Origin: Ehretia macrophylla
Taxonomy: Eukaryota > Streptophyta > Magnoliopsida > Boraginales > Ehretiaceae
DNA: 64,000 bases
Assembly: GCA_037974665.1 (NCBI GenBank)
Contig: CM075772.1
Location: 34,759,052 to 34,823,051, forward strand
Direction of reading: 5' to 3'
Positions 10,093 to 21,991 of this stretch are shown here, piece by piece. The position numbers and the translations under genes are program-made. Numbering within the stretch: position 1 is the first letter of the stretch; the number at the start of each line of letters is the position of its first letter. The notes under the pieces were generated by a model. It was not told where the DNA came from. It saw only the letters and a list, made by a program, of their open reading frames with translations, and ran no database searches.

Positions 10093-12456
10093 AAGAGCCT
10101 CAGAATTTCCTTGCTCCCTCTGTTGTAAAGAAGGAGACCTAAAAGTGATATATGTTTAGCTTCTGAACCTGAAACCTACCAACGATTCCACCTTTCCTCA
10201 AACACTAGGAAAAATCTCTTTCAAATCACTTGACAACCCCTCTGCCAAAGAAAAGAATAGTAAGATAGAAATAAAGGCATTTTATGAAAGTTTCATTCAG
10301 TGCCTCAAAAGGCATATAAAGGGCTTTCTTTCACGCATGAGTTATACCAAGTACTAAGTGAATTATGGACCACTTCGCCACGACGAAAAAAACCAATGGC
10401 AGTAAAAGCAGATGTCTAGTCTCGGTTAAGCCCAACACTACATGGTTATGTAGCTCTTATGGGATTCAAACCCATGATACAAGAAGGTTGTATATAGATC
10501 TAGTAAATCAGTGTCTTAAGCCCACCTAGAAGGCTAGTTGGTAGAGCAATCAGTTTATCTAAATAAAGGTAGGTTCGAATCCAACTTCGAGTTCAAATTC
10601 GAATAGAAAGAAAGCCATCGACCTTTCATTCCAGCTATTCAACCTATTATGAATACGTATTCTAAATACCCCAGGCTCCCCTAATGGATAAGAGAACTAG
10701 TTTGTTATGATAGCTTTCCCTCGGTTCACTTTGGCTAAGGTAGTAGCTTCGGGCAAGTAGACTGACTGATATGAGATTGAGCAAGGAAATGCTAAAGCCA
10801 AGGCTAACTCTCTCTCTTGTGCTAGTTAATCATATCAGGGACACCTTTAAAGGAGAGTGACCCACATCTTTAAGATGGGCCTAATCATTTGCCAAATTGC
10901 CTGTCCGCAAAGACAGGCTAACTCTACTCTAATAGATATAGGAAGTAGAACGTTCAACGGGTGACCCTTGCTTGGCTTGATAGGAAATCGAATAGATTGA
11001 TGTGTATTTTCCCGAATTCACTGCCGAATGAGAGGAAGGAGTCAGAACGGAAGTTGTGGCATTTCATTCAGTCCTCGTTCTTTTATAGTTTCACACTGCT
11101 ACCAGAACCTATAAATCTCATAAATGAAAAAAGTGTAAAAATGAAAGATAACGACGGCTAGCCTTCTCTTGTCTATCCTGGTATTTGTATTGATGAATCA
11201 GCTGGTATCTGGTATAAAGTAGGGGGGCTTCGTGATATATATATAAGTCATAGACTAAGCTCTTTGAGAGGCTAACCAGAAATATCTTATTAAGAGCATT
11301 GAGTTCGATTCCATTATAGGCTAGATTAGATTCACACTATGATAGTTGCATATAGAAGTTTGAAGAAGCAGCAATTTTATATAGAAACTTGTATTTTATA
11401 GAAAAAGTTAGTGTGCCAGGCAAGGAACATATCATATAGATAGAAGGGATGGTGCCTAAGCTGAGTTATAAGCTCTGACACGATGGCTCTCGAATCCAAG
11501 CGCGCACGTATAAAGGAGGTGCGAGGTTATGCTCCTGTAACCTTTACGTTCGTCACTTCAAAGTCATCGATGAGTGTCTTAGGTACGTAACCCTAGCTTG
11601 ACTATTGCTCTCTGAGTTACGAGCCATGTAGTGCCCGCCAAGCACTTAATCAATACCCAACAGTTCATGAATGAGATTTTGTTAAGTGCCGCTCTAGCGC
11701 CCGTAACCTTCCCATAGCACGGTTGAGTAGGAACCGACAATGACGATGCCCCTCCAACAGTCCGAAGGTCAGAAAGGAGGCACTTCCCTCCCTTTCTCTC
11801 CTCTTTCTTCTGTTGGATTGCTGCTCCAGCGCTTACCCCAGTGGACCACTTAGAAGAGACCGAATTGGATGACTCTCTATATCATCTTCTTCAGGGCCTT
11901 TTCCTATTCTACTTTTTTAATAGCGTCAGAAAGGATTTTACAGTTGAATCCGCAGAATCACCAACGTCTGTTTACTTGTACGAGTGAAGTCTTCACCCCG
12001 ATCTCTATCCATATCCAGATCATCCAGTTAGTTCGTTCGGAAGCCCCTGTATCATCAATCCCGATTCCAGGAACACTCACTCCATGGCCTGTGTATGGCA
12101 CAGTGACAGACGGGATTGGTACCAGCCATCATAGAGGATGACCTGGGCTTTCTTTACATATAAGCATTCGTGTGATCCCTTAATGCGCTACAAATAAGGT
12201 TTAATGCAGCCACTCGGGGTGAGAAGAGGAAAGGGCTCTTGTCTTGAATACAATATTTTTTAAGTTTCACTATATGTCAGTTGCCACCATCCAGCGTTAG
12301 TAACCCTAATGATTGGATAAATGGATGACACACGTTCAGAGTGACCTAGTAATGTTTTGACTGAGTAGTGTGTTTCATTCATCACTTAGGATTGTAACTG
12401 TCTGATGGCAGAGAATTTTAGAAGATTCTCGAGTACAAAGATCATTTATATCAAAG
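10093..12456 (+). other. Mitochondrial-like DNA, segment B1; tRNA-like scraps only
   Basis: No intact gene was found. Around 10455-10600 there are tRNA-like pieces: a T-arm on the minus strand (plus-strand gggattcaaaccc) and, on the plus strand, a D-arm-like ggctagttggtagagc followed by a T-arm-like ggttcgaatcc. Neither has a matching acceptor stem, so they are scored as debris. An open frame at 11869-12141 (90 aa) is unassigned. Confidence 0.45.
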
Positions 12457-12968
12457 GTGATCTTAATACTCACCGATAGTCTGAATAAGGAGATGTGTAT
12501 TGCCGCCTACTTGTTCACCAAACAGGTAATCTATTTGGGTGGAATGAGTGGATATTTACATCTTGCGCTTTATCTTAAGCAGTGTGATACTTGTCTCATG
12601 ACTGCCTATGGCGGCATCAATCGACCTAATGGTTCTTTATCTGTCCCTGTCTCTCTAACACGGTCAAGTTATACTTGTCTCCTTACTACAGAAAGATGAT
12701 CCTTCGAAACGATGACCGTGCTGATATATTAGTGCATCTTTATTGTTTTTTCTTTAGTTTAGCCTAAATTAGAGTATTGGTTAAACATGCAGATAAGAAT
12801 CTTTTTGAGCCAATCATCAGTCCGGTTAAGGATATGGATAGGGTCCGTGGACGTGTAAGTCAAGTGAAATATGACTTAGTTAAGATCATGGACCGTTGTC
12901 TACCCTGGTTGTCCACCATACCGCTTGAACTAGGGTTGGTGTGGCTGGCTATGACCTTCTGGGCCTGA
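12457..12968 (+). pseudogene. Mitovirus-like RNA-dependent RNA polymerase fragment
   Basis: Two open stretches on the plus strand resemble the N-terminal part of the RdRp of mitoviruses, capsidless RNA viruses that replicate in mitochondria. The first (12457-12699) has short motifs AYLFTKQVI, LALYLKQC and VSLTRS. The second (about 12700-12968) has NDDRAD, then SPVKDMDRV and LSTIPLELGL. The two are in different frames (a frameshift near 12697), and a TAA near 12763 interrupts the second. The polymerase motifs with the catalytic GDD are not present, so this is a dead viral fossil. Such relics are established residents of angiosperm mitochondrial genomes, which supports a mitochondrial origin for this segment. 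Confidence 0.72.
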
Positions 12969-14498
12969 GACTTCATGGGTAAGAATTGGCTCCTTTGGTC
13001 AGAATATCCCATGCTTTGTCTGGAGGGGCGTCACTGAAGGTTCTCGCTCTGAATACAGAAGAAATGAGCGATTGTCTCTCGGCTCGTGTATTCCATAAGT
13101 TCACTTTATTCATAAAGGCATAATTCTTTCTGATCCAGCAGGAAAGTGGATGCAGAATTTTCGGTCTTAGTCTTCGATCCTTATGGTAAAAAAGATTCTA
13201 ACTAGAAATTTCATAAGAGAAGACAGCTTGTAGCGCAGGTTGAATCCTAATGTAGATTCCTACTGTCCCTGTTGAATGATCGAGTAGCTTCAACTTCACC
13301 TTTTGTCGAAATTTGGTTCTTGTTCAGTATACCGTTGTTCAAGATCGATAAGAATCCGATAAGTTCATATTCGCCAGATTCAACTTTAAACCATGTAGTG
13401 AGGGTCCGAAGGAGAAAGCATAAGCTACCTCATTCGTACTCCCGTCTTTCCCACTACCATCTTCGGTGGATGCCCCCCTTTCACTTAAAGGCGGATAGGG
13501 CACTTAGCCAACCTTTTAGATTGAATAAAGTTACTAAGCTAGTCACCTTACTTCTCTTTCTTACCGTACTTCTTAGTAGTAGGCAACCTTTCTTTCTCGC
13601 CTTTCTTCTAGCTTTTTCCAGATAAAGGTCTAATAGAGTGGCGCTTTCTTAGTACATTGCCTTTCATTACCAACCTGTCGTTTTACAGCACAAGTTACCT
13701 AATGTTTGCTACTACTAAGAAGGGCGGAGAGATGTTAACCTTTCGCTATTAGTAAGTACTCCCCTAGTTTTGATCTAATGAGCTTTTTTTACATTGAGTT
13801 AACCCGGCGGGTTCGCCTAGATGCCTTGTAAAGAACCAGCTGGTGGGAAAGAGCTGGAGATCATGAAAAGCATTTTCACACAATGAGGCAGGCGACCGGG
13901 AAGCTTTGCTTCTAGAATGCCAACTACATAGGAACAGATGTTTTATAGGTTGATTATCATTCTTGCTGCCCACTCGATTTTGAGATGTTCCTGAGAAGAA
14001 AGAGCTTGCGAGAAAGCTCGTCAGTGGAAATTTGATTCTCGATTCTGAGGTTTGAAGATGCTCGATCGATAGGGAGAGGAATGGAGTTGGCTCGACAGAG
14101 GAAAGAGCTATGAAGCATCTTAGAGTATTCCATTCCATTTTTCAGCTGGATCCAAGTATGTTCACGTGGCTCTTCCTCCATCGGACCCCACTACCTCGTA
14201 AGGGCATTGAGATCAAGCACAAACCTCTGCGAGTTGGGAGAAGTTGATCCGTATACGTAAACTTTGGAATGGAAAAACTCCTTAATAAATAGATTAACCT
14301 TGGGGGAGAGAGCTAAAAGGTATGCACTGAAATGGGTGAGAACCCACCAGCCTGGATATTTTAGGTATAAATGAATGAAACTAGAATTTTCAAAAAGAAA
14401 ATCTCACTTCAAGAATTCTCAATTTTGAACCTTTGATCCGGGGACCCCCGTTCTATCCACTAACCATGTAAAAAAAATGATCGATAGAATGGCGCTGT
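12969..14498 (+). other. Mitochondrial-like DNA, segment B2; no gene recognised
   Basis: Open frames at 13272-13625 (+, 117 aa) and 13764-14138 (-, 124 aa) have no recognisable motif. Plant mitochondrial spacers often hold chance frames of this size. The stretch just after 12968 may contain further decayed mitovirus sequence, but I could not follow it. Confidence 0.4.
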
Positions 14499-14571
14499 AG
14501 GAACCGGTCGGATTCGAACCGACAAATAGAAGTTTTGCAGACTCATGCCTTAGCCACTTGGCTACAGTTCC
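14499..14571 (-). tRNA. trnC-GCA: tRNA-Cys (GCA), bacterial-type, mitochondrial origin
   Basis: Read on the minus strand this folds as a full cloverleaf of 73 nt. The acceptor GGAACTG pairs with CGGTTCC (one G-T), the D-arm is GCC...GGC, and the anticodon loop CTGCAAA gives anticodon GCA (plus-strand 14536-14538). The T-arm is TCGGT/CGACC-like around TTCGAAT. The discriminator base is U, as usual for tRNA-Cys. CCA is not encoded. The sequence differs from the standard plant mitochondrial trnC as I remember it and looks bacterial. A horizontally acquired bacterial-type trnC has been described from sugar beet mitochondria and other angiosperms, and this is probably that gene. In a nuclear copy it is unlikely to be used. 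Confidence 0.85.
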
Positions 14572-15604
14572 CCATCCATTCCATGTTTTTCTCCTTTGTC
14601 TGACTTTGCTTTACAGGGTGAGATCTAGAATAACAGATGCCAGAATGCTTTGGGAGGAAGGGCACAACATAGGTGGAGATGGATTTTCATAAAGGCTTTC
14701 TAAAACTAGATAATCTAAGAGTTCTCCCTACTTAAACCTTTTCCATGGCGATAGTATAAAGAAACATTTATGGATTTGTTGATGATCCATGATTACACAG
14801 TTGATCAGGCCTCTGAAACCGAACTCTTTCTTCCCTCTCGATTCTATCCATTTCCCGAACCCGAACATTAAATCCGAATGATCTAGAATTCATTTCCAAT
14901 TCCATATATCAACTAATGGGGACACTGGGAGGGAAGAGATAAAGCACCCCGCTTTATTTTTCTCCATCTCCAGAAAAAAAAAAAGCCTTTTTGTGCTCTA
15001 TCTTTCACTCCAAGATGTGTATCATCCTTTCCTTTAGAGTTGTTATTAATATTAGGTTCACCCGGCGGAGGACAAAGAGAGTATAGTCAGTCAAATGTAG
15101 TTTTAGTTAATTCCTCGATTTACTACTATTTTTTTCAATAGTATTTGTTTCCATCCAACTGAATCCTATGCTAGCCATTTTCATGCTGTTCAACGCTCTA
15201 TTGTAACTACCAAACGGTTGTATATCCAATCCCCTATCTTCCCTGGGTTGGGCTACCAACGAAAAGATTTTATTTCATTGTCTTTCTCTACTCCTTTCTT
15301 CCCTAACAATTGTTTCGACAGACTCTGCCTTCGACAACCGGGAAAACATCCTTCCTAAACCAAATTTATGCCAGTAGTATGCTAGCCATATGATTGGTAT
15401 AAGCCGAAAAGACATGTTTAATAAGAGTTGTCTGCCACTGAGGCTAAGCCCTATTTGAGACTAAGGCAGGCTTCTTTTGATTGCATTTTTTCTTACTGTA
15501 GCTTCATACATCTGTCGAGGATCTTCAAACCTCTACCGTTGGTCGAGCGACTTCAAACCTTGCGCCCCCTCCAACTAGTTATAGATTGTCTTAATGCCTA
15601 TAAA
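14572..15604 (+). other. Mitochondrial-like DNA, segment B3; no gene recognised
   Basis: No coding or RNA gene is visible. Short repeated words (gtcgag-x-x-cttcaaacct) occur at about 15513-15530 and 15541-15562, and again at 27851-27872 in segment C. Confidence 0.4.
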
Positions 15605-17290
15605 CTATAACCAAGCCAAGTAAGTCCGTAGATCATCTGTTAATCCTTCTTTGAATCCCAATTGTTTTAGTATCCGTCGTCGTCTGGGGTTTTTTAAATG
15701 ACCAAAGTATAGAAAAAGTCTTCCCCTGGGGAAACAAGAAATATAGTTTTGAAGCCTCGAACGAACAGTACCTCTATCTGGCTTTGTTATTATTATAGTC
15801 TTATCTTCACCCAGCCAGTAAGTAGAGATATGAAGTGAATGGACAACCTTGTCGCGAACCTTTCTATGGTTTCTTTTATAAACTCTACTGGTCGTCCGTG
15901 GATTATAGGTGTTATCCATTTTATATAAATAAACTTTTGTATCCTACTTTGCAAATCCCATTTTCCTTAAGCATATAGAAACCCATGATTAACATTTTCA
16001 TATGCTACTGCTTTGGCGAGTTCAGTGATCATGGCCGGCTCACCTGATCTATCAACTAAGTAATAAGGCTCATTGGCATAATTATTAGTATCTCTTCTTA
16101 TCAAAATGAGATTAGGAGGGTGCCTTTTTTTTTAAAGAGCCAGCCTATCTTTCAATATATTGGCAATTACCTTAGTCATTCTCTTATGCAGTGTAGTCCC
16201 CATAGCAATAGGCCCCAGTCTAGTGAGGTTTTGTTTTTTTGGGAATCATTGCTAGGAAGAAGGATTGAATTGCACTAGGTTTGCTCCTGTTAGACTTCAA
16301 TTACCATATGGAGATAGTAATTATCCTTAATTATGTTCCAGCACTGCCCATGAATTAATCAACCAAGTAGAAGTTGAAGTTCAGTTGGAATCCATCTAGT
16401 CGTCTAGTTTTTTACTATGAATAGCCCTCTTGTTGTTGATAGATAGCTTACAAGATTGAAGAATTTTTATTCCGTGAAAATGTTTTAAACATTTGATGGA
16501 CTGCTATAATATGTTGTTGGCTTTATAAGATGGATAAGTGTGAGAATAATTTCATTACTTCTGTCCTTGTCTCCTTATCCTGAAACAAAACCCACCCTGT
16601 TGGGCATTTCAAATTGATAAAAGTATGTATTCTGCGTTTCTTAATAAATGCGTGGAAAAAAGAAAATACATTTTAACCAAAACTATCGAGATTGTAAGCG
16701 CAACGACACCCCTATGCTTCTTGACTTAAAGCTGAGCTTCCAATCATCCCTTTCCATTCATGTGTTTTCTGCTTGTTTTGTACTGACATTTCCTTTGCCT
16801 TTTGAATCTTCAGTAGGGCCTTTAGTCATTTGTTGAAGTGCTACTGCTACTAGTACTAGTACCAGTAGGCAGGAGCTTTCAAATTCATGGAAGTTTCATT
16901 CTAAGTTTCCTCAATCAGTTGTATACATTCTGCATTCAGAAGCCATTATTGTTGATCCATCCTCAAAAGTATAGGGCTTATCCTTGGTTGTCATTGATAT
17001 AGGTCTATGATCAGCCCTTCCAAGTAATGGTAGGAATGGATTCAAGTAAGACAGATTCATTCCCCATGATATATTCCCGGTCCTTTCCGGGATTCTACTC
17101 AATCTTGTCAATTAGACCAGGTAAAAACCAAATTCTTTAATTCCAGTTAGATTATACTAAGTAGTTCTCTGAATGTAGACGTGAGACGATCAGTAGATCT
17201 TCGTTCGCCCTTTTATCCTTATCTAGTTAAGGGTGGGTCTGATCTGGTTAGAATCCCCCATGTATAAACATTCCATATCCAAATTGTTAG
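15605..17290 (-). pseudogene. Decayed LINE (non-LTR retrotransposon): endonuclease and reverse transcriptase pieces
   Basis: The minus strand, read from high to low coordinates, carries LINE pol motifs in order, spread over several frames. An endonuclease-type GDSNQI follows LYMG near 17247-17262 (family: GDFNE), and ADHRPIS sits near 17001-17018 (family: SDHxPI). The RT part has IANILKDRL near 16150-16180. A block at 15982-16018 matches the KAYDxVxWxFL region in layout, GSRQGCPFTSYLY lies near 15830-15861 (family: RQGxPLSPYLF), and ILKQLGFKEG near 15642-15664 precedes a TYL ending. No YADD box was located. Many frameshifts and stops mean it is long dead. It may have been in the mitochondrial DNA before transfer, or have inserted later. 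Confidence 0.65.
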
Positions 17291-19335
17291 TTCCTGCCTT
17301 TTTAATGCGGGATAATCTTTGTCCATATAGATTGGGGATGTCAATTAATGAGCCAGAGTTTTTTGGTATGCCTAATTTTCTCTAGTAAGGAGTCGTTAGT
17401 TTCATTGTTAGAAAGTGAGGCCTCTATTCTCTTCTTCCGAATCAAGCCGATTTTTAGTTTATTGAAGGGGTGTTGGAATAGGGATAAACACTACTGAAGG
17501 TGACTCTAGTAGGTATCCTTGGCTTAGTTGGCTGGGCTGCCAAGTGGAATTTCCTACAATAATAGTCAATCTGATCTTGTTCTACTATCCTTCTCATTTT
17601 CTTCCGTTTCCTAAGCCGAATATGTTATAGGAGAAGTTTCTTCATAAGATAACCGGTTCATCCTGACCGGGTCTTTTTTGTCTCTTGAGTACTTTACAAA
17701 TAGGGGAGGCAATTCCGATGTATCAATCAGAATCACTAGCCGTTTTTGACCGATCCTCTTCCCCCTTATTTCTTGTTGGAAATGAGATTTCACTGGCTCA
17801 CTTTATGATTATGAGCTTTTCAGTTCCGGGTGGACTCGGTTATCTTTGTCAGTCATTTTTTCTTCATTATTGTAGAACTGTTGAAGTGGTAGATCTTCTT
17901 GTAAGATTTCACTTTGGTTATTTTGAATTCTATCATTGATAGAGTGGATTTCAACTTCCCGTATCTTGCTTCTTTCTTTCAGTCCTCCCACCGCGTTGAT
18001 AGGTCTGTGTCATCTTCCTAGGTTGGCTTCCCCTCTGTGTTAACGGAACATCTAAATTCTTTATATTCTTTGTGGGATTATGTTCTAGTTGTTGAGACTA
18101 AACAATCGTTCTTTCTCCCATGGCGAATTCAAAAGTAAAGGCTGATCAGGTTTACTTCAGTCTGAATGGAATTTAGTAGTTGGATAGGTTTATTTTGTTT
18201 AGGACATCATCCCCCAGCCGTGTTCATTACAAGGGTAGCTGTTCGTAGTCTAAAGCCTGTGTTTGCTATATTATTCAAGTCTTTTCTCTAACTAGGAGTT
18301 GTCAAATCGATTAGGAGCCTCATGTATGTCGAGTTCTACACGGATATGTGTGCAAGATAGGTTTGCTTATGTATCTGTCGCTTTCTCTTCCTTTATTCAA
18401 TTGCTGAAATGGGCCTTGCCTTTTCTTCCAAAAATCCTAAACCTTCTTTAATATCTCTGCATACTAGACCATCATCCAGGGGGGATGGGATTTGGCCATA
18501 AGCTAAAGTGGAATGACGAGGATTGAATGGCCTGGAAAACTGGTAGGCTTTGGGGCGACCTGTGGACTACATTAGATATGGGTTGAAATGGCGAGAGATG
18601 AGATGATGATGATGCTTGGGAAGAAGCAGACCCGATGGTGCCGATAATCGAGGGATGACCATGTACTCTTTCCCTTACGGGACTCATGGAGTAGCATATT
18701 TCGAAAGAGGAAGACGGGGGGTGAGAAGCCATAGAAATATTCTATGCATTTAGGGCCTCAATTTCTGAATCATGATCCACCTAATATAAGTATTGTGACT
18801 GACATATAGATTTTGAGAATTTATAGGAGAGGAATTTTGGTGATTTTTGAAGGCGGATATGGGAGAACTGATGTTCGGAGGATTGTAGAGTGACGAATGA
18901 GCTACTTGGGATTGGAGGAATGCCGAATGCATTGCAGACATGCCTTTTGATATGATTTCCACTGATTGGATTAGTCTTCCCATCATCTTCTCTAACCTAG
19001 TCAAATCAAGTATGACTGATTCCGAGGTTGTCGTGCTGACCAGGGGTGAGAAAAAAAAATGGAATCGAATATGAAATGATAACTAGTGCGTGCATTTTCT
19101 ATCAAAGCCCTTGAACTAACCTTTTAGGCACGAGTAAAAAGAACTGATTTACCATAGTCTTACAGAAGGAGCTTCGTCAGCCAAAAAGACAGGCTTTCCA
19201 TGACTGCGAGCAGACTAGGTTGTGAGAGAGGGAAAGAACTGATTTAGCAATAATGCCATGTCTCTTGCAAGAATAGGCTTAAGCATCTGGCATTTATAGA
19301 ACAAGTTAATCAATAGTAGTAGAAGATAGCCTTCT
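17291..19335 (+). other. Mitochondrial-like or LINE-flanking DNA, segment B4
   Basis: No clear gene. Two minus-strand open stretches, 18750-19004 (MTRLEKMMGRLIQ...) and 18472-18732 (serine/proline-rich), could be remains of a retroelement ORF1 or gag upstream of the LINE, but no zinc knuckle or other defining motif is visible. The segment ends at the cttct target site (19331-19335). Confidence 0.35.
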
Positions 19336-20259
19336 TGTGATGCTTGAGAACATCACCATACACCTTATCAACTGTTGCATCCACTATTTCTTCATTTCTT
19401 CTGTGCTTTACTTGTTGTCTTCTTTGGTTACTATTCATTTCATTTTTCAACTACTTAATTACCTTGGATTAGCATTTTTCATAAAGCATATTAATTATTT
19501 TAGGATTGAGAAAAATGTGCGTTTGAGCTAAATGCATTAGGAGCCTTCATTTAGGAAATGATTTGTTGAAACTAAGGAATAGTGTTACGTAACAAAACTA
19601 TGTGTTTCAATTAGCTATCATTAAATAGCACATTAGGACTTCGTTCTAGCTAGATAAACTCATCTTGGTAGTCAAATTATGCACCCAAACATAACCCCAA
19701 CTTAATATATACTCACATAACACTTTATAACTCAAAAAAACATATAAAAAAAGAGTGCAAAAGCTGAAAACACTGTAGCAGGATCGAAAATCAGCATAGG
19801 AGGAGGATGAGAGATTTTTGCTAAACAAATCCTCATTCCAAACCAAGCCAAGATAGGTGCAAGTGGCTTAGGGTGTTTACTAGCCTCCTAGGAGCTCCTA
19901 CGCCCAATAGGTGAGGGATTTCATACCTATTTTTGCATTTGAAAAATGTTGCTCTTTTCTTGAATTCATGGATTTGCTATCAAATGCTTATGTAATGCTT
20001 AAAGATGCTTAAGTATGTTGTATATAAGTAGTAGAGACCTTATTTATATTGTTTTTTCATAGTTTAAACGATTGAATTCGTTCGTTGATCGTATGACATG
20101 AATAGTGACGTTTTTCTAGGGTTTTATGGAATTGTGCGATATGGCTTGATTCATTGCTTCTAGTAGGTGCCTTAGATGTTAATAAAGATAGTTTAATAGC
20201 CACATGATGTTGACTTGCACAAAAATTGGCTAACACATGAAATAGGCGACTTTTAAAAA

Positions 20260-20835
20260 GGGGTTTCGGGGTTAATGCAAATCTGGGATAATTTTGCCAT
20301 TATATCTAGCGTTCTTAGGCTATGTAGGTGCTATATATGCTTTGCTAAACCTCGGTTGAGTCCCAGTTAGGGTACTTGTAGTACAAACTCACAAGGGAAA
20401 AATTGGGACTTTTGTGCTAAACGCGGGTAATTGGGAAGTTTCTAGGGTCCTTGGGTGCCATAAGGGATAATTAAAAGTATGGAATAGCCCGCTCGTTTAA
20501 ATAGAACATTAACTTGTGTTTGGAAGAAAAATGGCTTGTGTTACAAAGGGGTTTTGGGTCAAATGTAAATCCGGGTGAATTTGGTTGATATATTTGGTGT
20601 TCTTAGGGTAAGTAGGGACTAAATGTGCTTTTCTAACTCTTAGTTGAGCTTTGGTTAAGATAATTGTAGTACAAACGCACAAAGGGGTAATTGGGGCTTT
20701 TGTGGCTAATTCGGGTTAATGAATGATTTCAAGGGTTCTAAGTGTGCCATAATGTGTAACTAGAATATTAGAATAGTTAGTTGATGAATCTTGTGCGTTA
20801 GCCTTCGGTTTGGAGTTAAATGACTTAACATAACA
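20260..20835 (+). repeat. Two-copy degenerate tandem duplication, about 288-bp unit, inside the family 3 LTR
   Basis: Units start near 20260 and 20548. Both run through GGGGTTT-C/T-GGG, a CTTAGG stretch, GTAGTACAAAC and GGGCTTTTGTG-like text in the same order. They differ at many positions, so the duplication is older than the insertion and belongs to the family. Confidence 0.7.
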
Positions 20836-21937
20836 AAAGGGAAACTCGGGGTTTTTATGCTTAGCCTTTGAATTAGCTTTGGTGCTTGTATATCTTGCCT
20901 TTACATGTTATTATATGGCATTTGTGAGCATTTCGTGAAGTTTTGTGATCATCGGTCATTGACCCCTTTGTGTTGGTATATTATTTTCATATTTAATGAT
21001 TATATCTTGTTATAATGTTTATATTACTTGTACTTTGTTAAGATCAAACTCTAATAAACATTGTATGCTAAGTGATTATGACTATTAGGATAACTCATCC
21101 AGTTATATGATTATTGATTATTGTAATTAAAAGTAAATGAAATTTATAACTTATGATCTTAACTTAATGGTGTTTGATGTTCCTAATATATCTTATGTTG
21201 TCTAATGATATGGTAAGGTGAACATTGTAGCTTAATTGTGTGTGGGTTATGAACTTGTGTGAATAAGTGATTATAAATTTAGCTTCTAATGTTGTAGGGT
21301 TGAGTTAAGTAAGAGTTGAGTTGGAATTGATATAGTTAATTGCTAAACTTATATGAACACCCTAGGGTTGCATATTCGAGCTAATTTGAGGAAGTTTGGA
21401 GTAAATCAGAGCTATCTTCTTGCGTATTTAGCCATACCCAAGGTGAGGGAGTTGCATCTTATTTGCATTTCTCTGTTGTATATAAATTATGTTGGATAAT
21501 GCCATGCTATAAATGTTAGTTATTTAGTTTATATTGTTATCTTCCTTATATTGCTTGTAAATTATCATGTATATGTTACTTGGCTCTCGTGATCTTGACT
21601 CGGGGTTGCGCAACCTTTTCGGACATGGTAGTGTCAAGAAACACGGGCGGCGTCGGGCTTGCCGTGCTCTCTCGACTACAATGGTGCCTATTCCCTTTCT
21701 CACTGAGTATACTCCATTATCCCAGACGCGTAGTTCACCTGCTGGGCATATGGACCTACCTCAGAGAAAGGGTCGTAGGATGGGGATACATCTGGAGTAT
21801 CCCAACTTGGTAGAATAAGGGTTTGCCGGCACTTGCATGAAGTTCGTGGCTCGTGGTTCGAGATTGAAGACTTGAAGTGGAACCGTATCCTTTTTAATGT
21901 GGTTAATTACTTGACTATTTGATCTTGTTGTTTTATG

Positions 21938-21938
<1 letters not shown>

Positions 21939-21986
<48 letters not shown>
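21939..21986 (+). repeat. (TA)24 microsatellite
   Basis: An uninterrupted run of 24 TA units lies inside the family 3 solo LTR, between the region of the duplications and the hairpin. Copy number at such a run is prone to assembly error. Confidence 0.97.

Positions 21987-21991
<5 letters not shown>

Noticed and set aside
10455-10600. Two tRNA-like stretches with T-arm and D-arm words.
   Set aside because: No acceptor stem pairs, and anticodon stems do not form; treated as debris or chance.
14425-14468. GC palindrome (ccggggaccccc) with D-arm-like text next to the tRNA-Cys.
   Set aside because: No complete cloverleaf on either strand.
18472-19004. LINE ORF1 upstream of the LINE pol remnant.
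   Set aside because: Position is suitable but there is no zinc knuckle or RNA-binding motif, and the two frames are out of phase; left as unassigned.
21567-21818. Two overlapping plus-strand frames (83 and 77 aa).
   Set aside because: They lie inside a solo LTR, overlap each other and show no motif.
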